From contig NC_061514.1 of assembly GCF_022539505.1 (NCBI RefSeq), positions 326,661,090 through 326,725,089 of the forward strand: 64,000 bases of DNA, in the 5' to 3' direction. The position numbers and the translations under genes were made by a program. Positions within the stretch are counted from its first letter, which is position 1. Every line of letters begins with the position of its first letter. Under the pieces are notes generated by a model. The model saw only the letters and a list, made by a program, of their open reading frames with translations, ran no database searches and was not told the DNA's origin. The stretch comes from Lolium rigidum. Lineage: Eukaryota; Streptophyta; Magnoliopsida; Poales; Poaceae. This document shows, piece after piece, positions 1 through 11,572 of this stretch.

Positions 1-732
1 GCGAAGGTGAAGGTGGAGGAGGCCGAGAGCACCGAGGACGCGGCCATCCTCGAGGCCGTCATCGCGAGGTCCCTCCAGGACCTCGTCCCCGCTCAGAACG
101 CCATGCCGCTCAACCAGGCCTGCGCTTGGTCGAGGGAGCAGTGGGAGAAGGAGGAGGCGGAGCGGCAGGCGAGGCTCCTCCAGGACGTCGCCCGCTACCG
201 CCGGCCTGCGACTCCTCCATCCGGCGCCGCCGTCCCCGTCATCGACCTCGAAGCCTCCGACGACGACCTGTACAGGCCTTCGCCGTCCCCGCCTCGTACC
301 GGTGGCCGGTGGGAGACGCCGGCCAAGCGCGGCAGCCGGGGGGCTCGGCCCCGCCGCGAGCTTCGCCGACGCACGGCCCGACGACGATGGCGGCGACGGC
401 GACTACACGGTGTTCTACCGCCATTTCGGCATGTAGAGCGCCGTGTTTTAATATTTACAGCTAGAGTTCCCCTAGCCGAATTCGAAATATAGTCGAATTC
501 GGTTCTCTATGTATGAACTTCGCCCTCTATATAGTAAATATCATTAAATTTAGTCTAAATTCGACCGTTTTATGCCGTAGTTTGTCAAGTTTCCGTTTTT
601 CAAATTTAGATCGCCGTCTTCGCCTCAGATCGCGGCTGGGAAACTACTCCTCCCCACGCCAAATTTACGTCCAATCCGGACGTAAATTTCCCCGGATTTC
701 GGCGTGGGGAGGGTAAACGAGTGGAGATGCTC
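1..732 (+). mobile_element. Harbinger-type DNA transposon, 3' end only
   Basis: The right terminus reads GTGGAGATGCTC at 721-732 and is followed by TTA at 733-735. This is the usual end and 3-bp TWA target duplication of grass PIF/Harbinger elements. Two further complete or partial elements in this window (54187-55629 and 55796-57875) end in the same way. The left part lies outside the window. A long internal inverted repeat around 655-700 (GTCCAATCCGGAC and flanks) is also typical of these ends. Confidence 0.75.
7..436 (+). pseudogene. Transposon-linked acidic plant protein, C-terminal remnant
   Basis: The frame starting before base 7 gives an acidic stretch (EEAESTEDAAILEAVIARSL, then EEAERQARLLQDVARY and PVIDLEASDDDLYRPSPSPP). 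The expected end, DDDGGDGDYTVFYRHFGM and a stop at 434-436, lies in a different frame. The linker GDAGQ lies in the third frame near 315. At least two indels between about 300 and 360 therefore break the gene. I recognise this kind of C-terminus from repeated Triticeae hypothetical proteins but not a defined domain. Its place just inside a Harbinger terminus suggests it is the second (accessory) gene of that element; this is inference. The N-terminus is off the window. Confidence 0.5.
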
Positions 733-735
733 TTA

Positions 736-1738
736 CACACTGAAAATATCCAAATTTCTACCGCTGGGACCAGCGCCAGCCATTTTGCCCCCTCCCCCAC
801 CTCTCCCATTTCTTCTCTTTCATCTCCGGGACGGTTGACCTGCTCCGGTGCTCCTTCTCCATGGACAAGTCCGGCGCCGCCGCACAGCGCCCCCTCATCT
901 TCTTTTTCCCCGCGACCGCGGTGCTCTGCCTCGCCTCTACGCGTGGGCCCGTGAAACCCTAGCCTCGCCCTGAGCTTGGTCGCCGGCACTACTCCGACGC
1001 CGCCGCACCTCCGGCTACTCCTCCTCATCGAGCACGACTTTCTCTACGCCGCCTGGACCTCCTCCTCGACCTCCCAGAGCTCCAGGTCCACTACATCGAC
1101 CCTGGTGACCACCTCCTGGTACCCCTCCTCGACCATGGCGTGGCATTGCTTGGGCGACGATATAGAGACGGCCGGCAACGTCGGCTGCTATAGAGGTTGG
1201 ATGAATCTTGGCTGGGGCAAGCTACTGATGAAAAATAACAGTGTAGGCCTAAATATTCAGTTGTTATTCCGTAGAAACGCACGACTATTCGGTTAGTCCA
1301 ACTAATAATTGAAATGCGGTAATCGATGAGCATAATGATTGTCTTTTTCCCCTGTTTCTCCACTCTCAACTTATAAGATGTTACGAAATCTCTTTTCTGT
1401 TACACCAAAAACAAACTAGCTTTGCATTGAAAATTTTAAGCAACATTTGATGAATCAATAAAATAAATCATCTCTCTGTTTGGAAATTTTGCATGTTGAT
1501 TCGGCGCCTGAACCATAAACAGTACCAGTTTTTCATTCAGATGCCATTTTCAGTCTGACGCATTGTCATTCATCTGGTCATAATTAATTTCATTCCCAAT
1601 TATCATTTTTTAACACTGGCGGAGAACGGAGATATAAAGTAGATGATTGTTATTTTTGTCCTTTTCTTTCTTGAACTTTACATAGTGAATCTTGGGGTAA
1701 TCACATGTAGTAACAAATCATGGAGGCCCTGTAAGAAA
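736..1738. other. Flank downstream of the pectin acetylesterase gene, no gene assigned
   Basis: Positions 770-1200 are GC- and CT-rich with short open frames, one of them on the plus strand from the ATG at 861 that ends after about 33 codons. None shows a domain I know. From 1300 to 1738 the DNA is AT-rich and should hold the 3' UTR of the minus-strand esterase gene. I do not see a clean AATAAA signal there. Confidence 0.4.
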
Positions 1739-4700
1739 TCATGTATGCAATAGACTGCTGCATGTTGGGTTGCACGGATACTCGCAATCAATCTCTTTCA
1801 CTCCTTGGCTCCCTCCACGGTTCCAGTTTCCAACAACATCTGCAATTGTCTGGTCCACAAATTGGAATTAAAATATATCAACATGGTGCATCAAGCATAA
1901 CGTACACAAATAATCTGGTAGTTTATTTTTTTAACTCCTTGCCTCATTTCCAAGCCTCGGGGAGACAGGTGAATTCCAAGAGATACCATAGATTGTTTGG
2001 CAGTGGGTGAAGCATGAATCAATGAACATGCCCCATCCCTTCTTATCATAGACGACCTTCAATTCATTGACCATTGTATTCCTGAACTCTATTGAAGAAG
2101 AACAGCAAGTATTTAGTATTTTGGAAAAGAGAAAAGGCACAATTACTAAATTAAAGAGAAAAGGAGAGATTCAGAAGCTAAGCCCACCATCAAGAAATTC
2201 AATTTGTGTGGAATTGCAATTCTGGATGTTGTCCCTGCAACTCAGCCACGCGTTATCAGGCCCAGATGTGTTTGGTGCGAGATTCAGTCGTATCTGCGGC
2301 GAATAATCATAGGTAAAATAGTAAGAATTTTTAATATTGAGAAGTGGGTACAAGAGCAAGAAAATAATACTGAAAGTTACCTGCTTTGAATCATATGCAG
2401 AGTTCAGAATAAACATGGGGGTGCGGATGCTCTTAATTATCTCAGCGGGGAAGAGACACTAGGAGCAACATAATGTTAGATAATAAACTTCCTACATATG
2501 TAAGTTGTGGAAAGGAAATCAAATTATACAACATAAACCACCTCAGTTGGGTTCTTGCTTGTAAGGCACTCCTTGGGTAACACTTCCCTAACATTCTGAA
2601 ATAAATTTAGCAGAAAATAAAAGAGGGAAAGTGGACTCAATTGCATTTGGTGCGAAATAGCATCAGTTAGATGGACAATAAAAAATATTTCAAATTTTCT
2701 ACTAATTATTGGCACAAGTATGACAATATGAAAAATTAGAGGTTTACAAAGCCTTTTTTTGTGGCAATATTTTGGATTTGCACAAGGACTACAAGATGAC
2801 CAGAAGGCTTGTTTAAAAAATAAGGCATGGCTTTCAAGCATATCTCCCTAACCTGGAGGCGAACAAGTCTATCATATTGAGACCAAAAGGAACTTTGTCC
2901 AGATATATCCTTTCTGCAAAAAAGAAAGGTACTTTAGTTCGGGTGTAATGCTAGTAGATTGTATTTATTTGAAAGAGTCTTACACATCGATAAAAAACCC
3001 AGCATCAGCAAGGCATTTAACTGAAACGTCCCGAGGGAATTTTGCACTAAAATCGTCGCAATGAAGTATCGTCGCTAGACCACCAGCGGAACAACCTGTA
3101 AGGAGGGCCTGAAATGAGGAGAGAAATGAGTCTGCTTTATGTGAGCTACTATAAATAACTAATGGTTGTTGATGAAATCACTAGAATGATATCTAATTTT
3201 TATTCTACAAAATTATGCGAAGACAGTAAAATTATGGTTTGACCTGTGTAGCATTGGCAAGTCCTTTTTCCATGAGTTCATCAATAACCGCTTCATAGAT
3301 GCGCAGTCCTCTGAAGTAAACTGTGCTTCCATCCTAGTGTAGGTCATTGCCAACAGAAAACCATCATCACTTGGAGCTACCAAGACCTTGGCATATAAAT
3401 CAGGATTTAGAAAAAAATCACCTGCGCACGAGCTTCCGTGTCACCAGAAAAAGACGCCCCGTCGCAATACCGTACATATACTTTGTTCCAGTTGTAGAAA
3501 TCTAATAATGTTTTGGTCAAAATTAGTGAAAGAATATACAAAACAGATAAAAGAGTCTAAAAGCGTGACACTATCCAAACAAAGGGAAACTGTACATGGG
3601 CATGACAAATAGATAGGACGTGGCATTTTTATCCTCTAGCACAGATCGAAATGCGTATCGTCTGTATTCAGTGTAAACAAGAACACGTAAATAAGAACCA
3701 AATTAGGAAGACAAGAAAAGGAGAACAAAAAACCTGCACAACTACTCTCTAGGATGTGTAGGATGTGTATGCGTGAGAGAAGCATCATTAAATTACCAGG
3801 ATTCAGTTCGGGATCACTATCGAGGATCCCAGCGTCGGTGAACTGTATTGGTTCCATGGAGTTTGACGAACCCAATGGAGACATTCCGCGGTCGAAGCAT
3901 TCCTCGAGTGTGCTGCACCAACCTCCTCCCTGGATGGTTTGAATTGAAAACACATACAGTATATGCCAATTAATTACCTGGCTTGAGTTTAGGGTGAACA
4001 AATGGAAGCCAAACTACATGTAACACTTTAATTGCACACATTCAAAATTCGCATTTTAAAGTTTTAAGAAAATATGGAAACATTTAGAGGTAACCAATGA
4101 TGTACACTACAAACATGTAAAATATAAATATGAATTATTCTATATTCTAGGATGTTCACTATAAAATTTGTCATATTTTTTCATTTTTGTGTAGCTTAAG
4201 TAGTTTGTATTTAGATTTCATACATTTGTAATATGCATCAATGACTACCTCTGAACGCATTGAATAGACCCAAGTCAATGATATGCTATGAGACATTCGT
4301 GATGTTAGTAGCAAAATATTTTTAAGTGTTAAATTATGTAAAAGTCCTTTGACCATGAGAATATTATAGTAAATCATATTAGAGGTCATGCTTTGATCTT
4401 ATCAGCCGTCACCGGTTAACTATGCTTGTTGGGAAAGTTAAGGTTCGGGTATTTCTGAAGATACAAAAGCTTAATGATTTAAGATTGAGATTTGTTCCTC
4501 ATGACAAAGGTGAGATATGAACTGGGTCCTCTCAGTATTGTGATGTTAAGTAACACATTTGCGTAGACACATTGATCACATGACATCATCAAAATAAACC
4601 AAACAAGAAAAAGGAGCATTGATACCGGATCGAGGATAACAGGTATAGTGATCGGAGAGTTGATCGCATGTATACCGAAATCTCACCTCGGGTTATCAAC

Positions 4701-7700
4701 ATATTGTATAACATAGGGATTAGCATATGGACAACATGGAAGGTTTGTCCACGTTCCAAACTTTTGGTATGCAAAGGAGCCAACGTGGATGTCCAGATCC
4801 TAACGTTTGTTATTGATCCGAAGGTAGTTGGACTCATGAATGCGTTGTACCGAACCTGTCGAGTCGCACACTTAAGGTTTTGCAATATGTTGTGAGAGTT
4901 CTATTTTATGGTATGTCGTTGAGAGAAGATGTTCGGATTTGGAATTGTTCTGGAGATTTTATGACTAAGAGAGAAACTTACGGAGTTGCTCTGAGCATGT
5001 CGTAAGTGATTTGGGGTAACATTGATTGAAAGTGTTCAGGAGTGACCACATATATGGAATTATTCTCCGAATCATTTCGATGATATTTCGTGTTGGCGAG
5101 ATCACATTCAAATGAAGTCTGGATTGTCTAGAGGTCATCGAATTAAGTGAGAAAAGTGTTTCAGAACAAGACAAGGAAGTGTTCCAGAACAAGACAATGA
5201 AGTGCTAGGCGGCTAGGCTGCCCAGGCACAAAAGGAGCCAGCCAGGATAGCCCATATGGGCCAGCCGGTCATGCCCCAGGGGCCTAGTGCCCCTTCCCTT
5301 GGGAAGGCCTTGGAGCTAGGGTTTGCTGGGCTGGCCCATATATGCCAACCAACCTAGGGAGGGGCCGGTGGCTAGCCTACAGTGCTCAACCGACATAGAG
5401 GGACAGCAGCCAGCCCTATGGAGGTAGCCACCAACCCCCTCCCAACTCCCAAGTCAGTCACCCGCTTGGCCTCCCATAAATAGAGGTGCCCCCAAGCACC
5501 CAAGGTACACAATCGTGTGTGGTTTTCACTCGGGGTTTCTCCTGCCCTTTTGGTTGGCCGTTCTCTCTCTCTATTTCTATCTCTCTATATATATCTATCC
5601 CTCTCTCTCCCTCTCGACCTACGCCAAAAGGTTGTACCACTCTCACCATGATTGCCTTGCCCTGGACAACGAAGCCCTTGTCGAATGTACCTCCGTATGC
5701 GTGGACTACGCCGGAGGAATCGTTCGTTCGATTCTTGGAGCAAGGAGGATATATCATCGTGGTTGGGAGGATTTGCCTAGCTGCGGGATCGCACGCATCA
5801 TCATGTTCACTAAGCTCTTCCGCAGAACTCATTGTGTTGACATCAATCAGATCCCGTACGTAGAATCAAGGTTTAAAATAGCGTGCTAAAAGAAATAGAT
5901 GCGGCATCCTCCAAATGTTATGCATGCTATATCGTGCTAATAGCGTGCTATCAAATAGACTTTTCAAAAAAAAAACACCAGATAAAATCTAAAAATAAAG
6001 GATTTCATTCCAAAGGTGACATATTCATACACACATAATCACATACAAAAACAGTTCCTCCAATTTTTAGAAGCCTCAGATCAATATTTCACGAGGTGAC
6101 GACATAGTATAAATTATTTATTAAGAATTATCAGTATAACTGATATTTTCTTCAGATTCAGGAGAGAAATCAAGAGATTGACGTTCATCACCACAACAAA
6201 CAAAAGCAAATTTCTTCTTTTCTTGACGAGGAAAACTCAAAACCCTTGTATCAATAGGCTGTAAAAAATAGCGAGCTAATGCAATGATGTTTTAGCGCGA
6301 TATTAACATGCTATTTCGTAAATATGGTCATAGCGGAAAAAATAACTAGAATTTAGCGTGGACTATCAAAATATGCTTTAGCGCGCTATTAGCAAAGAAA
6401 TAGCATGCTATTTTAAACCTTGCATAGAATAGATCTTGGGTGTTCATGTAGATGTAGTTTTTCGAAATACATGCAGAATCCCCTTCATAGGGTTTGGACT
6501 ACTCAAGGCTGGATTCATATGTATGCATTGGTCTTGTTGGCGCATGTGCAATACCTCTACCAAACAAAGGAAAAAAATTGTTGTGCTTGTTGTGAGCTCG
6601 AATAGCGCAAGGCCGCCCATCAGTGGGCTGGCCAACGGGAGATGTGATATTGCACGCGTGAGACATGCGGAATCGCCGTGTGTCCTTTGGAGGTGTTGGG
6701 CTTGCGGGGGTTGCGAGCAGGGGCGGACCCAAGTGTAGCTCAGTGGGGCTGCGCCCCCACTCAAGATTTAAAATTTGCTTGTTCATATTTGATAGAATTT
6801 TTTTAGTTTTTGAAAATTTATAAAGAAATTTTCTCCACTCATTTGATTTTCCCCCACTCATATAGTTTTCTAGGTTCGCCACTGGGCGAGATCCATGATG
6901 AACAAGCACTACTTGGTGTCCTTTGTTCCCTGCTGCAACAACAATAGGATAAACATATAGCAACATGTGAGGATCTCACAAGAGCAACCATGTACTTGCT
7001 TGAGGCACCTAAATTGGTGCTTGTGAGGACCCTCAACTGTAGCCTCAGTCAACGAGTAAAACAAACTAAATAGAGAAATCAAGAGCACACCTATCCACTT
7101 ATCATACATCAACTAATTTGTGTTGATTAATTCTATATGATATGCCACAATCAATGTGGAAGAACAGAGAACATGAAGAATTGGAAAGCACATACATCAG
7201 TTTGAAGCACAATCAACTCAATGGTGCTGAAGAATTCCACCAGTTGTTCTCAACAGTTACAAGACAGTAATCAGCGAAGATTGCAAGGCACATTATCTGC
7301 TTGATCAACAATCAACTAGCATTTGAACAAAAAGACAAAGAAAGCAGTCAATGAAGGACTCAAGGCATATCCTCTTGCCAATGCAAGAACTCAACATAAC
7401 TCCTTTGATGACTATCTGCTATAGCAACGATGAAGATGGAGAACCAGGTGCAAACAATGCCTCCTATTGAGTGTAGGACGCACAGAACAAAACATAGAAG
7501 ATGAATAAGTTATAGCATTTCAAGACTCTAAGTCTTGAAGAGTTGAAGGAGTGGATACCAACTTGAAGAAATAAGTGGATCCGGAAGACCTGGAGAGAAG
7601 CACCTTGAATATATCGTTTATTTTTTATAGCTTTGAGTCATAGGAACTATTGAATTGTTGCACTAGCCACGTTTTCCAAAAGTCTGAACTGTAGGAAAGT

Positions 7701-10700
7701 GCTATGCTATGTATTTTAACACTCCCTCTCACGGTAGGCTGGACAAACAGGAAGACCATAGACGTGAGATAGATGGGAGGCCACAACTATTTTTATATTA
7801 AACAGTGCGATAGCTGGGGTTTGAACTTGAGACCTCATTTCTTTGATACCTTATTGAATTGATGCACTAGCCACGTTTTCCAAATGTACAAATTATTAGA
7901 AAGGGCTATGCTATATACTACCTCCGTCCCAAGTAATAAGGCGCACGCGTATTCCAATGCAAACTTTGACCATAAAAATTGAGCAACAAAATCTTGATTA
8001 TATTATATGTAATTAGTATCGTTGGATTCGTATTGAAAACACTTTCTAATGATGTTAATTTCATACAAACAATCTGTATATATTTGAAGTAATTCTTAGT
8101 CAAACGAAAAGCACGTAAAACGAGGGCGCCTTATTCCTTGAATCGGAGGTAGTATTAATAGTAACAGCTGGAAATGGAAAAAAAAACACATCGATCTTAC
8201 AAATTGTGGAATCTCACGCAATTTCAATCTAAGGTGCACCTTGCCTTTTCTAGGTACCTTTGTTACGCCTAGAGGCACTTTCTCGTTCTTTGAAAGCACA
8301 ATCCTTACCCTGTTGTAAAGTGCTCATATAAACCTTCACACCAAATATACACCCAAACCCCATGAAATCTCATGAATTATCAGACAAGGCTTAATATCTT
8401 GAAACACTGCTTTGAACACATGGTGGAATCATGGTTGCATACTAACACGGATCTTTGTAGAAATTAGTGCCTCATATCTACTTGTTGATACTTCAAAGTT
8501 AGGACTCCTGGCCGTTATTGAGTCCTAGATGATTGAAGCATAACTGTTTTTTCATCAGCTGGACATGATAACCTCAAAATATCAAGACTGGCCGTATTGT
8601 TTGTTGCATTGTCCTTATAGCTACAAAGCACTTTCCAGCGTGTGACCGTTACTCCGCAGCGCATAATAGTTGCGTTGTTTTGGCAGTAAAGCACTTCGGC
8701 GATGACTATACAATACTTTGTACAACAACTAGATACCCTCCCTTCAGCCTATAAATAGTGTCACGCCTCCCTAGCAAAGGTCGGCGGAACAGAGAAAAAT
8801 TGATAAGATCCTTGTGATCTACATTTGCGGTTCACCCCTCCTATCATTTATCCAATCATATCAATTGGGGAGAAGGAATTCATTTGGGTTGTCTAAGCAC
8901 CGAACAAGGAGCGGGTTGTGGCCGGAGAAGAGCAAGAACGTACTCTGGGAGATTCCACATCTCTTAGATGGTTAGGTGTCAATCGCCGAGCTTCCGATGG
9001 GTGGAAGGCCAAGGTTACCCGTGAGCATCCTAGGTGTGGATTGGCCACATAGAGGAACGAAGATCACCTATGAAAGATCTACCCATAGTGATCGAGTGCA
9101 GCCGATGAGCTTGCACTAACAGAGAATATGGTTTGGGTGCCGGCGGGTGATGTCGCCTAAACCTAGGTGCTTGTATGCATAGCCCCTCCCAATAGAGACG
9201 TAATTCGGGTGTCAATGGCTTGAACTCAGGAAACAGGCATGCGTACTTGTCTCCTATAGTTTCTGCACAATTATTGTTTTGTTTCCATAATCTATTTGAT
9301 CTTCTCAGTGCGTTGAAACATTACAATTCCAGTTTGTTTCTTGACAAACCAGAGTGCTTTAACCACTTGTGCGTACTGCATGTGTTTTTTCTTGTATCTT
9401 ATCTGTGGTAGTTTGGGCTATGCGCGCTCTTCTATCGCCACCTGCTTAACGTTGTGCTTCGTAGAACTTATCCACTATCTAGCTATTTACCAATATATGC
9501 GTATTTCGGCTGCAATTAATTTAAATTTGGCAATTGTTTATATAACTCCTATTCACACACACCTTCTATTTGTCATATCCTGATCCTTCAATGGTGATGG
9601 GTGCGTGAAGGGCGGTGAGGCTGTTTGGTGTCATAGAGTCATCGATGGCAAGCCTAACAAGGCAAATGCATTGATCCCTATCCTAAAAATGGGTTCGGTG
9701 GAATACGGTTGTGATGGCGACTTCTAGAGCGTGTGCATGCGGTGCACGTTGAACACATGCTGGACCGGTTTGTGCTCTAGGCTCGCTGTCGGGAAGTTTG
9801 GTGATCCCTTCGAATTAGATGGTGTGGGTTGGTGTGAGGTCGATCATGGCTAGCTCCATGATCGAATTTGTAGATATAGCGACGGAGGTGCAGGATGATG
9901 AATCTGGATAGATCGATATATTCGTTTTGTCATGCTCTATTGAATGATATAATGAAAAGGGTATGTGCATCATTTTAATGCAGATGTAGGGCATCAAACT
10001 ACTTCACGAAAAAAGTTCGATCTCCACCATTGAATATCACAACATGATGTCGCTAAATTTCTACGGTCCCGTCTCTGCTACTTAAAAATACAATAATAAA
10101 TGCATAGAATATTGTAAGAGGGCTCATCCTATGTTAGAACGGTTTTCTTGTTTAGTCTACCTACTAACCATCCCATCATGTAGGAGGGGCATATTGTCGC
10201 TGAATAAAGAAGTGTAGAACATGACGTTTTTGCACTCAGGAGCATATGCTCCTGATTTTTGAAATGTGTTTTAAATGTATTTCAACATTTTAATATGCTC
10301 CTGATTTTTAAAATGTGTTTGAAATGTATTTCAACATGTTAAAGAATCCGAAAAAAATGTAGTATGTACATCTTATATTTTATGTGCTCGCAAAGTCGTT
10401 TCATGAAAAAATAATTTTTTTGTCATACGTGAAAAGACAAAATCCGGTGCTAAAAAGACTATTCATGAAACATTTCTTTATCTTTTATTGCACATGACAC
10501 AAAAAAGTTGATTGCCCGCAAACCTTGGGCGTGTGCACATAGAATGTTAATATGTACGCGCAGAATTTTGTTTTAAATTTTCTTTTTGATGGTGGCAGGA
10601 GTATATACACATGGGTTCAAAAGTGCATTTCCGAGGAACTATCTGCTATAGCCATGTCTCTATCTCAAAGTAGACTTCAATTATGAGTCTGGTATAATAA

Positions 10701-11230
10701 GATCATTGGAAGATGATCTCATCTTCAATTTGGTTTTCTTTCTTTTTTCATACTTTTGCTACTTGCTTAGGCATGGAAGAATAATGATAGTAATATATGT
10801 AAATAGTAATATATGTAAGATATAAATCGGTGAGTGATGTATGAGTGGTGGTGTCTACCTCTAGGTGGACGAGCCAGCTTTTGGATCCGGATCCGGAGCC
10901 TCTCTGCAGTTGGTAGCCCGGCGCGGTTCCGTCCAAGCACACTGAGATGAAATCGCATCGCCGGAATGATGGACCGATTAATACTGCGAGAAAGAAGCCA
11001 ATACATCGAATGGGTGACGTACCTGCCCCTTTCTCCACGGCGCCGGTAAGGAAGGTTAGCTCGACGGTCTCCGGCAGGCTACGGTGATGCAGAGGGCTGG
11101 CGACAGCCAGCAGAAGCAGCATGACCAGAACTGCCGCGGCGGCGAGTTTCCATCCCCATGCGAAGTAGCCAGACCGACGGTGGCGCTGCTGCGGCGGTGT
11201 GAGGAGGAGCGGCTCGGTTGTGCCCGCCAT
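1739..11230 (-). CDS. Pectin acetylesterase (CE13), 12 exons, 424 aa
   Basis: It should remove acetyl groups from pectin in the cell wall. Exons (minus strand): 11230-11023, 10941-10859, 3929-3797, 3501-3422, 3333-3244, 3108-2984, 2913-2853, 2595-2542, 2458-2381, 2293-2188, 2088-1943, 1849-1739. They sum to 1275 nt with no frameshift. A hydrophobic signal or anchor segment covers about residues 28-46. Family motifs in order are CLDG at 71-74, GGGWC at 98-102, [12 protein letters not shown] at 145-156, GCSAGG at 203-208, AYDS at 299-302, SCFTHCQ at 364-370 and [12 protein letters not shown] at 407-418. The likely triad is S205, D301 and H368, by analogy with Notum. The ATG at 11230 has a good context (GCAATGGC); an in-frame ATG at 11275 would add 15 residues. 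Intron 11 uses a GC donor. Odd points are K303, where the family usually has W, and the divergent TIADVVGNW near the end. Length fits the family (about 400). Confidence 0.88.
4426..6717 (+). mobile_element. Degraded retrotransposon LTR, probably solo, split by a hAT MITE
   Basis: The segment opens near TGTTGGGAAAG and holds a promoter-like CCATAAATAGAGG at about 5475, followed by a CT-rich tract at 5560-5612 and a leader-like stretch. This layout fits an LTR with U3, TATA box and R. No coding domain is seen. The MITE at 5867-6422 interrupts it cleanly. I could not define both ends or a target duplication, so the boundaries are approximate and the family is not named. Confidence 0.4.
5867..6422. 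mobile_element. hAT-type MITE, 556 bp
   Basis: The inverted ends are CAAGGTTTAAAATAGCGTGC on the left and GCATGCTATTTTAAACCTTG on the right. They are flanked by the 8-bp repeats CGTAGAAT (5859-5866) and CATAGAAT (6423-6430), which match at 7 of 8 bases. An 8-bp duplication points to hAT. The ends are rich in the palindrome-like motif TAGCGCGCTA, and no reading frame is present. Confidence 0.8.
6718..6884. mobile_element. Small MITE with CAGGGGCGGACC ends
   Basis: The left end CAGGGGCGGACC (6718-6729) is inverted at the right as GGTTCGCCACTG (6873-6884). The interior is AT-rich with C-rich repeats (CCCCCACTCA twice). The ends resemble hAT MITEs, but I do not find a clear 8-bp duplication. Confidence 0.55.
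7652..8160 (-). mobile_element. TRIM-like miniature LTR element, interrupted by a Stowaway
   Basis: A direct repeat of about 65 bp (TTGAATTGnTGCACTAGCCACG ... GGGCTATGCTATnTA) occurs at 7652-7718 and again at 7855-7917. Read on the minus strand, the first copy is preceded by a purine-rich GTGAGAGGGAGTGTT, which resembles a polypurine tract. The second copy is followed by AAGGTATCAAAG, a degenerate match to a tRNA-Met primer site (TGGTATCAGAG). The inner part has no open frame. This architecture is that of a terminal-repeat retrotransposon in miniature. The exact outer ends are unclear because the MITE at 7918 cuts the right repeat. Confidence 0.5.
7918..8152. mobile_element. Stowaway (Tc1/mariner) MITE, 235 bp
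   Basis: The ends are CTACCTCCGTCCC at 7918 and GAATCGGAGGTAG ending at 8152. TA is duplicated at 7916-7917 and 8153-8154. This is the hallmark Stowaway terminus of grasses. The inner sequence is AT-rich and non-coding, and its outer ~30 bp arms can pair as a hairpin. Confidence 0.9.
8430..9590 (+). mobile_element. LTR-like promoter and leader remnant
   Basis: A strong TATA box (CCTATAAATAGTG, 8748-8760) is followed by a leader with no open frame and by T-rich sequence to about 9590. I read this as the U3/R/U5 part of a degraded LTR retrotransposon. No paired LTR, primer site or coding domain is visible, so the call rests on layout alone. Positions 9590-10220 between this and the next element show nothing I can name. 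Confidence 0.3.
10222..10617. mobile_element. AT-rich ~400-bp non-coding element, copy 1
   Basis: It begins with the palindrome AGGAGCATATGCTCCT near 10241 and ends with GGCAGGAGTATATAC near 10610. Near its left end a ~51-bp unit (GCTCCTGATTTTTnAAATGTG and on) is repeated in tandem at 10250-10345. Its interior matches the element at 59287-59675 in order: a GCTCnCAAA stretch, a TTTTTnCACATG stretch and a GTGCACAnnTAGAA stretch. It has no reading frame. Confidence 0.5.
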
Positions 11231-11572
11231 TGCTAATGTTTTGGCCGTCGTGTCTTGGAGGCAGGGTGGCTCCATGTATGTTTTGTTAACGCAGAAGTCG
11301 TGGGCTCCACTCTCTACCTTTTTCCCGACCTTGGAGAGCTGGGTGCCGCCACCACGTCTTTCAGTCCAAATGATTCAACCACTGTCCGTTGATGCTGGTT
11401 CTTGATGTTTTTTTTCTTAACACCGACTACAACATAGGCACATACACAATACATGTACGCTACTATTCACGCACTAAGACTGGAGTCTACTAGTAGTATG
11501 CTTCAATCGGAAGCAAATTTGGTGAACACCAGTGCTCTTAGTTTTCAAAATATTTAAAAACTGTATTTCTGC
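11231..11572 (-). promoter_or_regulatory. 5' flank of the pectin acetylesterase gene
   Basis: This is the sequence directly upstream of the chosen start codon. I see no convincing TATA box in the first 150 bases, so the transcription start is not placed. The upstream in-frame ATG at 11275 means 11231-11275 is either 5' UTR or an N-terminal extension. Confidence 0.35.

Larger units (their letters stand above)
3930..10858 (-). other. Intron 2 of the pectin acetylesterase gene, 6.9 kb
   Basis: The donor at 10858 (GAG|GTAGAC on the minus strand) and the acceptor at 3931-3930 (CATCCAG|GGAGGA) join the codons for LVHLE and GGGWC in frame. The other introns are 70-295 bp. The excess length is mostly mobile DNA, listed separately. 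Positions 3930-4425 and 6885-7650 are AT-rich and show nothing I can name. Confidence 0.8.
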
